NCBI GenBank assembly: GCA_006226375.1
Contig: SBHC01000016.1
Coordinates: 1 to 64,000, forward strand
DNA: 64,000 bases
Reading direction: 5' to 3'
From: Deltaproteobacteria bacterium
Lineage (GTDB): Bacteria > Myxococcota_C > UBA6777
The notes under the pieces are model-generated. The model saw nothing but the letters and a program-made list of their open reading frames with translations. It made no database searches and was not told where the DNA came from. The position numbers and the translations under genes were made by a program. This document shows positions 1 to 7,821 of this stretch, in pieces (the first letter of the stretch is position 1; each line of letters begins with the position of its first letter).

Positions 1-2927
1 GAATCGACGTTGAAGTCGATGTTGTTGGCCCCTTGGCTGATGGTGATGTTTGTTTTGAGTACACGGTAACCAGCGGGGATGTTGGTGTTGCGAGAGTCCA
101 CCTTGGAGACATAGAGGTTGTTGCTCGTTGTGTAGGTCAGGTACACCAAGTCATAGATGCCCGGTACGATGCGGATGTCATAAGTGTTCCCGTATAGCTT
201 GTAGGTGCCGCTGCTGGAGGAGTACTTGACTGTGCCCACAAAGTGAAGCGCGTTCGTGTCTTGGGAGCGGAGATAGAAGGTGCCGTTCCCATAGTAGCTA
301 GCAGTGGCAGGGAAGGGCTGGCCGTTTAAGGTGAACTGACCCTTCAATGTGGCAGAAGGGACGCTCAGGTACGACTGGACTGTGTTGGGCGACTGGCAAA
401 GAGTCACGCCGCAATTGCTGATGGGGGTTCCTTTGCAGACGCCGCTGCTGTCGCATTTGTCTTGTTGTGTACAAGCTATCCCATCGTCGCACGATGTTCC
501 TGGCTGCTTTTGGACGAGGGGAAAGCTTTTGCTGTTTTCGCTACATGGACCGTAGCTATAACATGGGCCGGGTGTTACTGGTGGTTGCGGGACGTTGGTG
601 CGAACACAGCCTCGGGAGTCGGCGCTGCCGCTCTTGGGATTGCAGGTCTCTACGCCTGTGCAATAGAGGTTGTCGTTGCAGACGTTGTCATCGGGTGTAT
701 GGGTTGCGATACCCTGGTTGCAGACATCTTGGGTGCATGCGATGTTGTCATTGGGGACGAGGGTGTCATCTTTGGTGTATTGGCAGCCTTTGCTGGGGTC
801 GCAAGAGTCACGAGTGCAGGGGTTGTTGTCATTGCAAACCCGCGTCTGTCCTGTCTGACAGACGCCTTGCTGACAAGTCTGTCCTGTCTTGCAGAGGCTT
901 GTGGTGCACGATGTTCCGTTGGGCAAGCTGGTGGACTGGCATTTGCCTTGGACCACTTTGTCCTCGGTGCAGGGGTTGTTGTCGTTGCAAGGGGGAACAT
1001 AACATTCGGCCTGGCCTTGGGTGACGCGACACGCCTTGTTTTGGGCGATGCAGGGGTCTGGCGTACAGGGATCGTTGGTGCAGCCGCCCACGCCGTCGGG
1101 ATGATAGCCTGTATCGCAGGAGCAAGCATATTGTTGTCCTGACGCCTTGCACACCGTCTTGTTTGCGTCTTTGCAGGGGTTTGGCGTGCAGGGATCGTTG
1201 GTGCAGCCGCCTTTTCCATCTGGGTGGTAGCTCTTGGCTTTGTCACACTGGGAGCAATCGCTGCCCAGGTAGCCCGTGTTGCATTGGCAAACGGTCTTGC
1301 CTTTGACGACGCTGCAAGTTCCATGGCCTAAACATGTACCTGACTGACAGACCTCATCTTTCACGCAGCCGTTGGTGTCCAGGTGGTAGCCGACATTGCA
1401 GGCACAAGAGTGTTGCACGCCGGAGGCTGTACAAACCCCTTGGTTGGGAGATTGGCAGGGGTTGGGGGTGCATGGATCGTTGGTGCAGCCGCCCTTGCCA
1501 TCGTCGTGGTAGTTGTTGGCTTTGTCGCAGCTGTTGCAGAAGGTGCCCGTGTAACCTGTGTCGCACTTGCAAAACACCTGTCCGTTTTGCTCCGAACATT
1601 TTCCTTGTTGGTTGCAGGTGTTGGTTTGGCATTTCTTGTCGGCCACGCAGGTGCCGTTTTCGTCGTGCGTACCGACGTCACAGAGACACTCCGCTTTGAG
1701 TCCGTTGGCCTTGCAACGAGTTTGGTTGGTAGCTTTGCAGGGGTTGGGTGTGCAAGGGTCGTTGGTGCAGCCGCCTTTTCCGTCGGGGTGGTAGTTGTTG
1801 GTTTGGTCGCACTTGTCACAGGAGTCACCTGTGTAGCCTGTGGTGCAGGTACAACTTACCTTGCCTTGGGACACCTTGCAGGCGCCGTGTCCGTTGCAGG
1901 AGTTGGGTTGGCAGCTTTCGTCTGGAGCGCAGGCTCCGTTTTCCAGGTGATATCCGGCATCACACTGGCATTGGGTGGAGCCATTTTGCGCAAGGCACCT
2001 GGTTTGGTGCGGCGTTTTGCAGGGGTTGGGGAGGCATGGATCGTCGGTGCATCCGCCCGTTCCATCGGGATGGTAGCCTTTGCTCTGGTCACATTGCTCA
2101 CAGAAGGTTCCAATGTAGCCTTCGTTGCATCGGCAGGTTAAGGTTTTGCCTTGTTGTTGGCATACACCGTGGCCTTTGCATGTGTTCTTTTGACAGGTCT
2201 GGTCGGCGACGCACTGTCCCTTCTCATCGTGTGTGCCTGCGTTGCATTCACAAGTGTGCTTGCCATTTTCAAACCGACACAGCTGGCGGTCTTGGGTGGT
2301 GCAAGGGTTGGGGTCGCAGGGGTTTTGGGTGCACGTTCCTGGACTGGTAGGGCTGGGGACGTACCCTTGTGAGTCGTCGCATTTGTCGCAGTAGTCTCCG
2401 AGATAGCCTTTGCTACAGACGCAAGAGAGTTTTCCTTTTGTGACAGAACATTGTCCATGTCCTTTGCAGGAGTCGGGGCGGCACTCTTCGTCTTTGGTGC
2501 ATTGGTCTCCCGCTTCATGGGTTCCAGAGGGGCACCGGCAAACCGATTGTTGACCTTGCGCAACACACGTTGTTTTGCTGCCCTGTGTGCAGGGGTTGGG
2601 GAGGCAGGGGTCAGTGGTGCAGTTGCCTTGGCCATCGTCGTGTTGACCTTCGGGGCATCCTGCCTCTGGAACATCGTCTTGGGTCGATTCTTCGGAGGTT
2701 CCTCCATCATGGGAATCCGTGTGGAACTCCGTTGTGACCTCTTGTGCCTTCTGACCATCGTCTCCTTGGGTCTGAGATTGTTCAGAAACAGGCTCCTCAC
2801 CAACAGGTCCACAGGTACAGCCAGGGCTGAAGATTCCCAACGTGAGGGTCACCAGAACCAAAACAGACCATTTGATCGAAAAAGTAGCCCACCAAGGAGA
2901 GCGACTCCCTCTGTGTTGCGTTTTCAT
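1..2927 (-). CDS. Giant EGF-like Cys-rich lipoprotein (3' end outside window)
   Basis: The minus-strand frame is open from an ATG at 2927 to the window edge (975 codons seen). It begins with a basic n-region, a hydrophobic stretch and a lipobox-like SPGC, then a Ser/Glu/Asp-rich linker (about residues 38-75). A long array of Cys repeats follows. Units alternate an NDPCTPNPC-type block with an EGF-type block ending in CxCxxGYxGxxC, and spacers such as YHPDGKGGC recur almost unchanged. After about residue 620 the pattern changes to DNNPCT-type knots. The last 150 visible residues are Cys-poor and rich in Ser, Thr, Tyr and Asn, like a beta-sandwich. Inferred role: exported surface or adhesion protein. 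It recalls myxobacterial EGF/Cys-knot surface proteins. The long plus-strand frames across this stretch are codon-bias shadows. Ligand and true length are unknown. Confidence 0.85.
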   Translation of the reverse strand, partial: MKTQHRGSRSPWWATFSIKWSVLVLVTLTLGIFSPGCTCGPVGEEPVSEQSQTQGDDGQKAQEVTTEFHTDSHDGGTSEESTQDDVPEAGCPEGQHDDGQGNCTTDPCLPNPCTQGSKTTCVAQGQQSVCRCPSGTHEAGDQCTKDEECRPDSCKGHGQCSVTKGKLSCVCSKGYLGDYCDKCDDSQGYVPSPTSPGTCTQNPCDPNPCTTQDRQLCRFENGKHTCECNAGTHDEKGQCVADQTCQKNTCKGHGVCQQQGKTLTCRCNEGYIGTFCEQCDQSKGYHPDGTGGCTDDPCLPNPCKTPHQTRCLAQNGSTQCQCDAGYHLENGACAPDESCQPNSCNGHGACKVSQGKVSCTCTTGYTGDSCDKCDQTNNYHPDGKGGCTNDPCTPNPCKATNQTRCKANGLKAECLCDVGTHDENGTCVADKKCQTNTCNQQGKCSEQNGQVFCKCDTGYTGTFCNSCDKANNYHDDGKGGCTNDPCTPNPCQSPNQGVCTASGVQHSCACNVGYHLDTNGCVKDEVCQSGTCLGHGTCSVVKGKTVCQCNTGYLGSDCSQCDKAKSYHPDGKGGCTNDPCTPNPCKDANKTVCKASGQQYACSCDTGYHPDGVGGCTNDPCTPDPCIAQNKACRVTQGQAECYVPPCNDNNPCTEDKVVQGKCQSTSLPNGTSCTTSLCKTGQTCQQGVCQTGQTRVCNDNNPCTRDSCDPSKGCQYTKDDTLVPNDNIACTQDVCNQGIATHTPDDNVCNDNLYCTGVETCNPKSGSADSRGCVRTNVPQPPVTPGPCYSYGPCSENSKSFPLVQKQPGTSCDDGIACTQQDKCDSSGVCKGTPISNCGVTLCQSPNTVQSYLSVPSATLKGQFTLNGQPFPATASYYGNGTFYLRSQDTNALHFVGTVKYSSSSGTYKLYGNTYDIRIVPGIYDLVYLTYTTSNNLYVSKVDSRNTNIPAGYRVLKTNITISQGANNIDFNVD

Positions 2928-3148
2928 ACTCGATTCGTCCTTCTATCGGGCAAAGTGCATACACGGAAGCAGAGTCGCGGGAACCATGGGATCCTGCGAT
3001 GTGTTGTGTACACCTTTGTGAGGGGGGGATTGAGGTGTTTGAACTCAATTCATTTAATAGGGGAGGGTAGGTATTGGGTTCGATCTTGTCAACAGTAGAT
3101 GTTGGGGCTGCAGTCCATAATAGAAAGATAGGAAAGAAGGTGCTTTAT

Positions 3149-3330
3149 TCGATGCAAGGGCTGAGCCTTGAGTGGAACATGATTGAGCCCGTTTTTGGAT
3201 TGGCTGAGCAAGGTGAGCAGACTGGTTGTGTCTTGAAATGGAATGAACGGAACGCCAGAGCTCACGAAGAAGTCGGCTCCAAAGCTGGAACAGAAGAGCG
3301 CGTGTGCTCTCAAGGGTCGATAGCCTAATA
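3149..3330 (+). pseudogene. Decayed partial copy of a GNAT acetyltransferase
   Basis: Read on the plus strand, this stretch encodes about 60 residues that match the C-terminal third of the acetyltransferase at 5405-6043. Both share SMQG, M(I/M)EPV, NERNA and TEERVC in the same order and spacing, and the DNA is visibly alike (gaacggaacgcc and acagaagagcgcgt occur in both). Here TAA and TAG codons fall where the intact gene continues with Tyr-Gly. The acetyl-CoA loop (QGQGLGH in the intact copy) is damaged, and nothing upstream matches the N-terminal two thirds. It lies in opposite orientation to the intact gene. I read it as a remnant of a duplication, not an expressed gene. Confidence 0.75.
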
Positions 3331-3358
3331 GTTACGCTGCTCTCTCTGGCTTCTTGTC

Positions 3359-3754
3359 TTACTTCTCTTTCGGTGGGTTCCATTTGTCAGGAAGTTGTTT
3401 GTATTTCCTGGTAGGACCACCTCGTTTTTGAAGCGTTCCAGGTGTTGTGTTGTAACTGTTAATGAGCTTCAACAGTGCCGCCTTGGCCTTGTTGTAACGG
3501 GCCTGCGCCTTGAGCATTGCGCGTCGTGCTGTCATCATTTTGCGATGATGCTTTTTGATCTTTGCTAGGAGTCTTTTGCGCTTGGCCTGGATCTTCTTAT
3601 GCTTTTGAAGCTTCTTTTTGTGTTGAAGCTTTTTCTTGGCGTGCGCTTGGGCCTTCGCTTTCTTTGTGTCTTTGGCTTGCGCTGTCATCGGAGTGCTCCA
3701 AACAAGAGCAGGGACAGCTAGCAAAAGCATCCATCGGGAAAGTACCGTTTTCAA
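3359..3754 (-). CDS. Small Lys-rich secreted protein, unknown function
   Basis: This 131-residue protein has a clear Sec signal peptide (MKTVLSRW, hydrophobic core, cleavage near TAQA-KD at about residue 27). A strongly basic, probably helical stretch follows (residues 28-100), dominated by Lys, Ala, Gln and His, then a Pro/Lys-rich tail. There are no Cys residues and no recognisable catalytic motif. The highly charged exported helix could bind polyanions such as LPS, DNA or polyphosphate, but that is inference. I do not recognise a family. It stands alone between a Cys-rich gene and a lipoprotein gene, with about 290 bp of upstream space. Confidence 0.7.
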   Translation of the reverse strand: MKTVLSRWMLLLAVPALVWSTPMTAQAKDTKKAKAQAHAKKKLQHKKKLQKHKKIQAKRKRLLAKIKKHHRKMMTARRAMLKAQARYNKAKAALLKLINSYNTTPGTLQKRGGPTRKYKQLPDKWNPPKEK

Positions 3755-3912
3755 TGTGAACTCCTTGTGTTCTCAACCATGGAAAAACAGAACGGAGCGC
3801 GAAAGTCTGGATCCTTGCGACTTCGGCGCGTTTCAGTCGAATAGAATAAGCGTTGAGACTTCCTTGTTCAACCGCAATCGTTGTAGAAGTTCTGAATTTC
3901 TTCTCAACAAGG

Positions 3913-3937
3913 AGTCAAGGCTTCATTCGACTTGACT
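3913..3937. terminator. Weak hairpin between minus-strand genes
   Basis: A 7-bp perfect inverted repeat (AGTCAAG / CTTGACT) with an 11-nt loop lies about 110 bp downstream of the lipoprotein gene ending at 4045. There is no strong T-tract on either strand, so termination is only a possibility. The rest of 3755-4044 shows nothing I can name. Confidence 0.3.
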
Positions 3938-4044
3938 TTAACCTTACGAAAAGGTGGTTGGTGTGACCTTTGTGGCTTGGATGAAACGTTCGCTCCTCTG
4001 TGCTCATTTTTTTCCGTAGAGATGTGAGTCGGAACTTTCGCTCG

Positions 4045-5193
4045 TTATGGGGTGAGCCATCGTTCCATCGTTGATAAGTATCTGTAGTTGAATTCGTTGT
4101 GCGGGAGAATGGCATAGTCTAGTATACGTCCAGGTAGCAAGTACTTCCCATCTGGAGTCTTTTCGGTTGCTGCAAAGACGGAAAGAAGAACGTGATAAGG
4201 GATCTCCGCCTCTGCTTGTATGATAACACATCGGTCAGCGTCGGCTAAAGGCGGATTGTTTAACAGCCGAAGGGTTGAAGGGGAGTATAATGTTTGGGGT
4301 CCAACAGAGCCCTTTGTTGTCATTTCGACATATTTACCACACGAGTATGAACGATGCCGAAGTTTCTTTTGTGCAATGACTTTCTTTTTCAAGTAAAGGC
4401 TGAGGGCTCGATAATTGTATCGCCCGTTCTGCTTTGGTATCCCCTTACTCTCTTGGGTTTGAAAAGGAACAGATAGAATTCTGTTTTCTTTCGTTACCAT
4501 AAATCCATTCTTGTGGACAAGAACGGTGAAAATATTACGATATCCATGATACATCCGTGGTATGTAAAGAGGAAAGGACTTTACATCACATTGACCATCT
4601 TTTCTTCGGTTTGTACAGGCGGCGAAGGCAAACGAGGAGTATCCCGCTTGTCTCATCGAATAGAGGACTTCGCTGACGGCACGAAATGTCATGTTTCGAT
4701 CGAAGTAAAGAGTGCTTCGACCGCGAAACTTATACGTGTTGGGAGCGGATTTCTTTTCGAAGAAACCACGCAAGAAGGGAAATGTCGCTTTCTGTTTCTT
4801 GGTTCGGGCAGCTTTCTTCGCTAACGCTGCAAACGCTGCGGTTCGTTTTTGTATGACCGGAATCAAATAGTATGAAGGGTGTGATTTCGCAAACATGATA
4901 CCGTCTACCATTGCAACAGGTAGGTGCTCGCGTGTTGTTTGTTCTAGGTTCTGGCGTTGAAGCCAGGGTGGAAGCCCAAGTCGCCAAAACCGCTTGTCGA
5001 GCCAGACTCCTTTTGGGTTCATTTCTGCCACCAGAGTCGGTTCGATCTTTGCGGTCGCAAAGCGGTTGAAGGGTAGTTGGAAATCTCTACTCTGTTTCCA
5101 CTGTTTGAGCTTTCTTGCAGGTGGAGGATTGCAACCTAACCAGCAACTCGCAAAGACACAACACAAAAGCGGGAGACAGAGTCGTTGGTACAT
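4045..5193 (-). CDS. Lipoprotein with ExbD-like C-terminal region
   Basis: I chose the ATG at 5193 because it has AAGGA about 7 nt upstream and gives a compact lipoprotein signal (MYQRLCLPLLCCVFASCWLGC, broken here as MYQRLCLPLL then CCVFASCWLGC). The 5220 ATG lacks a good ribosome site. The 382-residue product is basic and has no further membrane span. One segment (about residues 170-205: TLYFDRNMTFRAV, SEVLYSMRQAGY, SSFAFA) resembles the periplasmic domain of ExbD/TolR biopolymer-transport proteins, a pattern common in myxobacterial lipoproteins. A second, weaker repeat of the same type occurs near the C-terminus (ADRCVIIQAEAEIPYHVLL). Likely periplasmic; exact role unknown. Confidence 0.7.
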   Translation of the reverse strand: MYQRLCLPLLCCVFASCWLGCNPPPARKLKQWKQSRDFQLPFNRFATAKIEPTLVAEMNPKGVWLDKRFWRLGLPPWLQRQNLEQTTREHLPVAMVDGIMFAKSHPSYYLIPVIQKRTAAFAALAKKAARTKKQKATFPFLRGFFEKKSAPNTYKFRGRSTLYFDRNMTFRAVSEVLYSMRQAGYSSFAFAACTNRRKDGQCDVKSFPLYIPRMYHGYRNIFTVLVHKNGFMVTKENRILSVPFQTQESKGIPKQNGRYNYRALSLYLKKKVIAQKKLRHRSYSCGKYVEMTTKGSVGPQTLYSPSTLRLLNNPPLADADRCVIIQAEAEIPYHVLLSVFAATEKTPDGKYLLPGRILDYAILPHNEFNYRYLSTMERWLTP

Positions 5194-5404
5194 GAAAGGT
5201 CCTTGTGGGTTGGGGTGCATTGTTTCATGTATACGATGAAAGCCTGGTTCCCTTCCGTCTTCGTTACTTTACCACAAGACTGAATAGCGTTCTCTGGGGT
5301 CTATCTTCGCGAGGATTGTGAATGGAGAGTCAGCGCGAGTCCAATAAAGCCTGGCAACTATTCTGAGTTCCGACAGGCACAGTTTATGGGATACATCAAA
5401 AACG

Positions 5405-6043
5405 TCAGGGAGTATACCGTAGGCCATAAGCCATCGGTCCATTCGCACAAACGCGCTCTTCTGTTTCCATCTGGAAGCCTGTCTTTTCGTAAAATCCGGC
5501 GTTCCGTTCGTTGTGTGTTAAGACATAACAAGTATGTCCACCTTGCGCTGCCAGTTCCAGGACAGGCTCCATCATTTGATGTCCAAGGCCTTGTCCTTGC
5601 ATGGAGGGTTCTGTTGCGATGACATCCAAGACCCAGCACGGTGTTTGTGTGGCAGCTTGAAGTATCTTTCTTTCGTGGGCGCTGCACTCAAGCATACGCT
5701 GAAACCGACGCCAGCCAAACTTAAGAGGCACAAGAGCAAACCCAACCTTGAGCTGCTTCCACAAACTCACGGTAGACTGTGCTTGTGGAGGAAGCCACCA
5801 GGAGAACCCATGAATGTGGGGGCCATCGTTGGTCCAAATGGCATAGGAATTCTTCATCAAAAGCCATTTGCGTCGGGCAATCCACAGGGTGTCTTCCACA
5901 AGGTCATCACGACCTTCCAGCATGAACGAAAACATGGGCTCGTAAGCAAACGTTTCTGCAAATATTTTCAGAAACTGATTTTCGTCGTCAGGGTGGAGCT
6001 GTTCTCTTCGAATTGAAGTACCATTCATTGTTGAGTATGGCAT
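5405..6043 (-). CDS. GNAT-family N-acetyltransferase
   Basis: The protein is about 212 residues. It begins with IRREQLHPDD, typical of the first GNAT strand, and carries the acetyl-CoA binding loop EPSMQGQGLGHQMM (Q/RxxGxG/A type). It ends with the conserved helix and strand NERNAGFYEKTGF. Such enzymes move an acetyl group from acetyl-CoA to an amine; the substrate cannot be read from sequence. The open frame continues up to 6133, but that part lies inside the tRNA at 6109-6181, so I reject the longer start. ATGs at 6043 and 6028 are both possible and neither has a clear ribosome site. A damaged copy of the last third lies at 3149-3330. Confidence 0.8.
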   Translation of the reverse strand: MPYSTMNGTSIRREQLHPDDENQFLKIFAETFAYEPMFSFMLEGRDDLVEDTLWIARRKWLLMKNSYAIWTNDGPHIHGFSWWLPPQAQSTVSLWKQLKVGFALVPLKFGWRRFQRMLECSAHERKILQAATQTPCWVLDVIATEPSMQGQGLGHQMMEPVLELAAQGGHTCYVLTHNERNAGFYEKTGFQMETEERVCANGPMAYGLRYTP

Positions 6044-6108
6044 GTATGCAGGGGGAGAAATACTGAAAGGCTTAGATGCATCAGAGGAAAGTATGATGGT
6101 GAAAAGAG

Positions 6109-6181
6109 TAGGCGGGATGGGATTCGAACCCACACTTGAGGGATTTTAAGTCCCTTGTCTCTGCCGTTGGACTACCCGCCC
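6109..6181 (-). tRNA. tRNA with anticodon TAA (nominally Leu) and short variable loop
   Basis: The minus strand folds as a 73-nt cloverleaf. The acceptor stem is GGGCGGG with CCCGCCT (7 bp, one G-U), the D arm has loop GG, and the anticodon stem AGGGA/TCCCT holds loop CTTAAAA, giving anticodon TAA. The variable region is 5 nt (CAAGT), and the T arm GTGGG-TTCGAAT-CCCAT is canonical. The discriminator is A and CCA is not encoded. The anticodon arm is like ordinary tRNA-Leu(TAA), but bacterial leucine tRNAs normally carry a long variable arm, which is absent here. The D stem has one mismatch. It may be a leucine isoacceptor of unusual class, a tRNA with another charging identity, or a non-decoding tRNA-like RNA. 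Confidence 0.8.
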
Positions 6182-6496
6182 ATCGACGGATTTATGCTAG
6201 ATCCATCCAAACGTCAAGGGCCTTTCCTCTAGAAAGGACGGAAGAAGGCGCTTCAGGTTCAGAAAAAATACAAGTTCTTTGAGGGTTTCTTTGATTTTGG
6301 AGTGCTTGTTCTCCTCTTCGGAAAAGTCGTGAACCATCTCTTTGAGAGCGATACGCCAAGCAGGGTGCCTTCTCCGTTTGGGATCGAAACGTTCATCAAG
6401 AATTCTTTCCTTCAGGACTTCCTTGACGTGTTTGTGGGAGGCTGCTAGCCTTTTTCTGTTCTTTTCACGAACATGTCAGTCGGTGTGGAGGTCAAC

Positions 6497-7819
6497 ATGG
6501 ATGCGAAGGCACAACCGCTTTCGCTGGACTCTTTGGTGGGTGAAGTTCTACAAGACCGCTACCAACTTCTTCGCAAAGCAGGAGAGGGTGGCATGGCTTG
6601 GGTCTTTCAAGGGCTTGATCTCGAAACACAACAGCAGATTGCTGTGAAAGTGTTGCTCCCCGAGTTGGCACAGCGGCACAAACTCTACGAGCGGTTTCGT
6701 CGAGAAGCCCACATTCAAATGCAGTTGCAGCACCCTGGGATTGTGCAGGTTCTCGGCCAGGTTGAAACGCATGGCCTCGTGGGAATGTGGATGACGTGGG
6801 CTGAAGGTAGTCTGGTACATATCTTGGGCCAACGCGACCTGACCTTGCCTGAAGTGGCCTGGCTTCTTCCACAACTCCTGGATGCTCTATCGTATGCTCA
6901 TCAGAAGGGCATCATTCATCGTGACCTGAAACCTGACAACATCTTGATGTGTGTTCAGGAAGGTTCTTTTATTCCGCAAATCAGTGACTTTGGCATCGCA
7001 AAGATTCTCAACGAAGCAGGGCTCACCCGCACAGGTGCTTGCATGGGAACTCCACAATACATGCCTCCTGAGCAGTGGGTAGACAGCAAACATGTGGATC
7101 CGCGGGCTGATGTCTATAGCATGGGTGTCTTGCTGTACCGGCTTCTTGTCGGTCACCTTCCTTTTCAAGGCAGCTACTCCCAACTTCTTTGGAAGGTGAT
7201 AAACGAAGAGCCCGTCTACCCCAGTCATCTCAATGACCGGCTTGTTGCTTTGCTTCGTCAATGCCTGGCCAAGCAACCTGAACGTCGCTTTGATTCATGT
7301 GCCACGCTGCTGTCGGCCTGGAACGATTGTATGCGCTGGATGGGCGTTGAATCACAGGACCTTTCAGCTCATGGGTTTGTGGCGCAACCTTCTGTCCAAA
7401 GTCTGACAGAAAGACAAGAGGGTTTTGCAAACACACCTTCTGGGCGTTCTTCCTTAATGGCTGGTGATGCCGCGGAAGCTACAAGGCTTGACACTCCTCC
7501 AGGCCCCTCTGTGGGCACCGTTGGGTATGGGGAAGAGTCGGTACCTTCGTTGCTTCCCACTCTTGTGGAGCGCCCACAAGCACACTTGTCTCGCATTGAT
7601 GATGCGTTGCGTCGCTCCATCGAAGGGGCGAGCGAGTCCGTAGTTGCAGAGTTGGAGCGTTCGGAGCAAGTGCAAACGGTTGTTCCTGACCCTCAAGTTT
7701 CCTCTTGGGTTGGAAGCTCTAAACAATCAGCAAGGCCTTCCTCGTCTCGGTGGGTGTGGGGCTTTGTGGTGGCTGTCGTTCTCGTTGTTGGTTTCGTTGC
7801 TGTGTGGGTGTTGCGTTAG
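6497..7819 (+). CDS. Membrane-anchored Ser/Thr protein kinase (PknB type)
   Basis: The 440-residue protein has a complete Hanks-type kinase domain (about residues 18-285). It contains the Gly loop AGEGGMAW, VAIK-like lysine in IAVKVLL, HRDLKPDN, SDFG, and GTPQYMPPEQ in the activation segment. A Ser/Thr-rich linker follows, then one C-terminal membrane span (about residues 418-439) ending in an Arg, so the kinase faces the cytoplasm with almost no outside domain. The start at 6497 has GGAGG 5 nt upstream; the upstream ATG at 6473 has none. A second kinase begins 2 nt after its stop, so the two are almost certainly co-transcribed and perhaps act in cascade. Confidence 0.93.
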   Translation: MDAKAQPLSLDSLVGEVLQDRYQLLRKAGEGGMAWVFQGLDLETQQQIAVKVLLPELAQRHKLYERFRREAHIQMQLQHPGIVQVLGQVETHGLVGMWMTWAEGSLVHILGQRDLTLPEVAWLLPQLLDALSYAHQKGIIHRDLKPDNILMCVQEGSFIPQISDFGIAKILNEAGLTRTGACMGTPQYMPPEQWVDSKHVDPRADVYSMGVLLYRLLVGHLPFQGSYSQLLWKVINEEPVYPSHLNDRLVALLRQCLAKQPERRFDSCATLLSAWNDCMRWMGVESQDLSAHGFVAQPSVQSLTERQEGFANTPSGRSSLMAGDAAEATRLDTPPGPSVGTVGYGEESVPSLLPTLVERPQAHLSRIDDALRRSIEGASESVVAELERSEQVQTVVPDPQVSSWVGSSKQSARPSSSRWVWGFVVAVVLVVGFVAVWVLR

Positions 7820-7821
7820 TC

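Noticed and set aside
462-2350. Long plus-strand open frames across the Cys-rich gene
   Set aside because: They lack start signals and family character, and arise from the repetitive codon use of the minus-strand gene.
6044-6133. Upstream extension of the GNAT gene
   Set aside because: It overlaps the tRNA and has no ribosome site; the domain begins after 6030.
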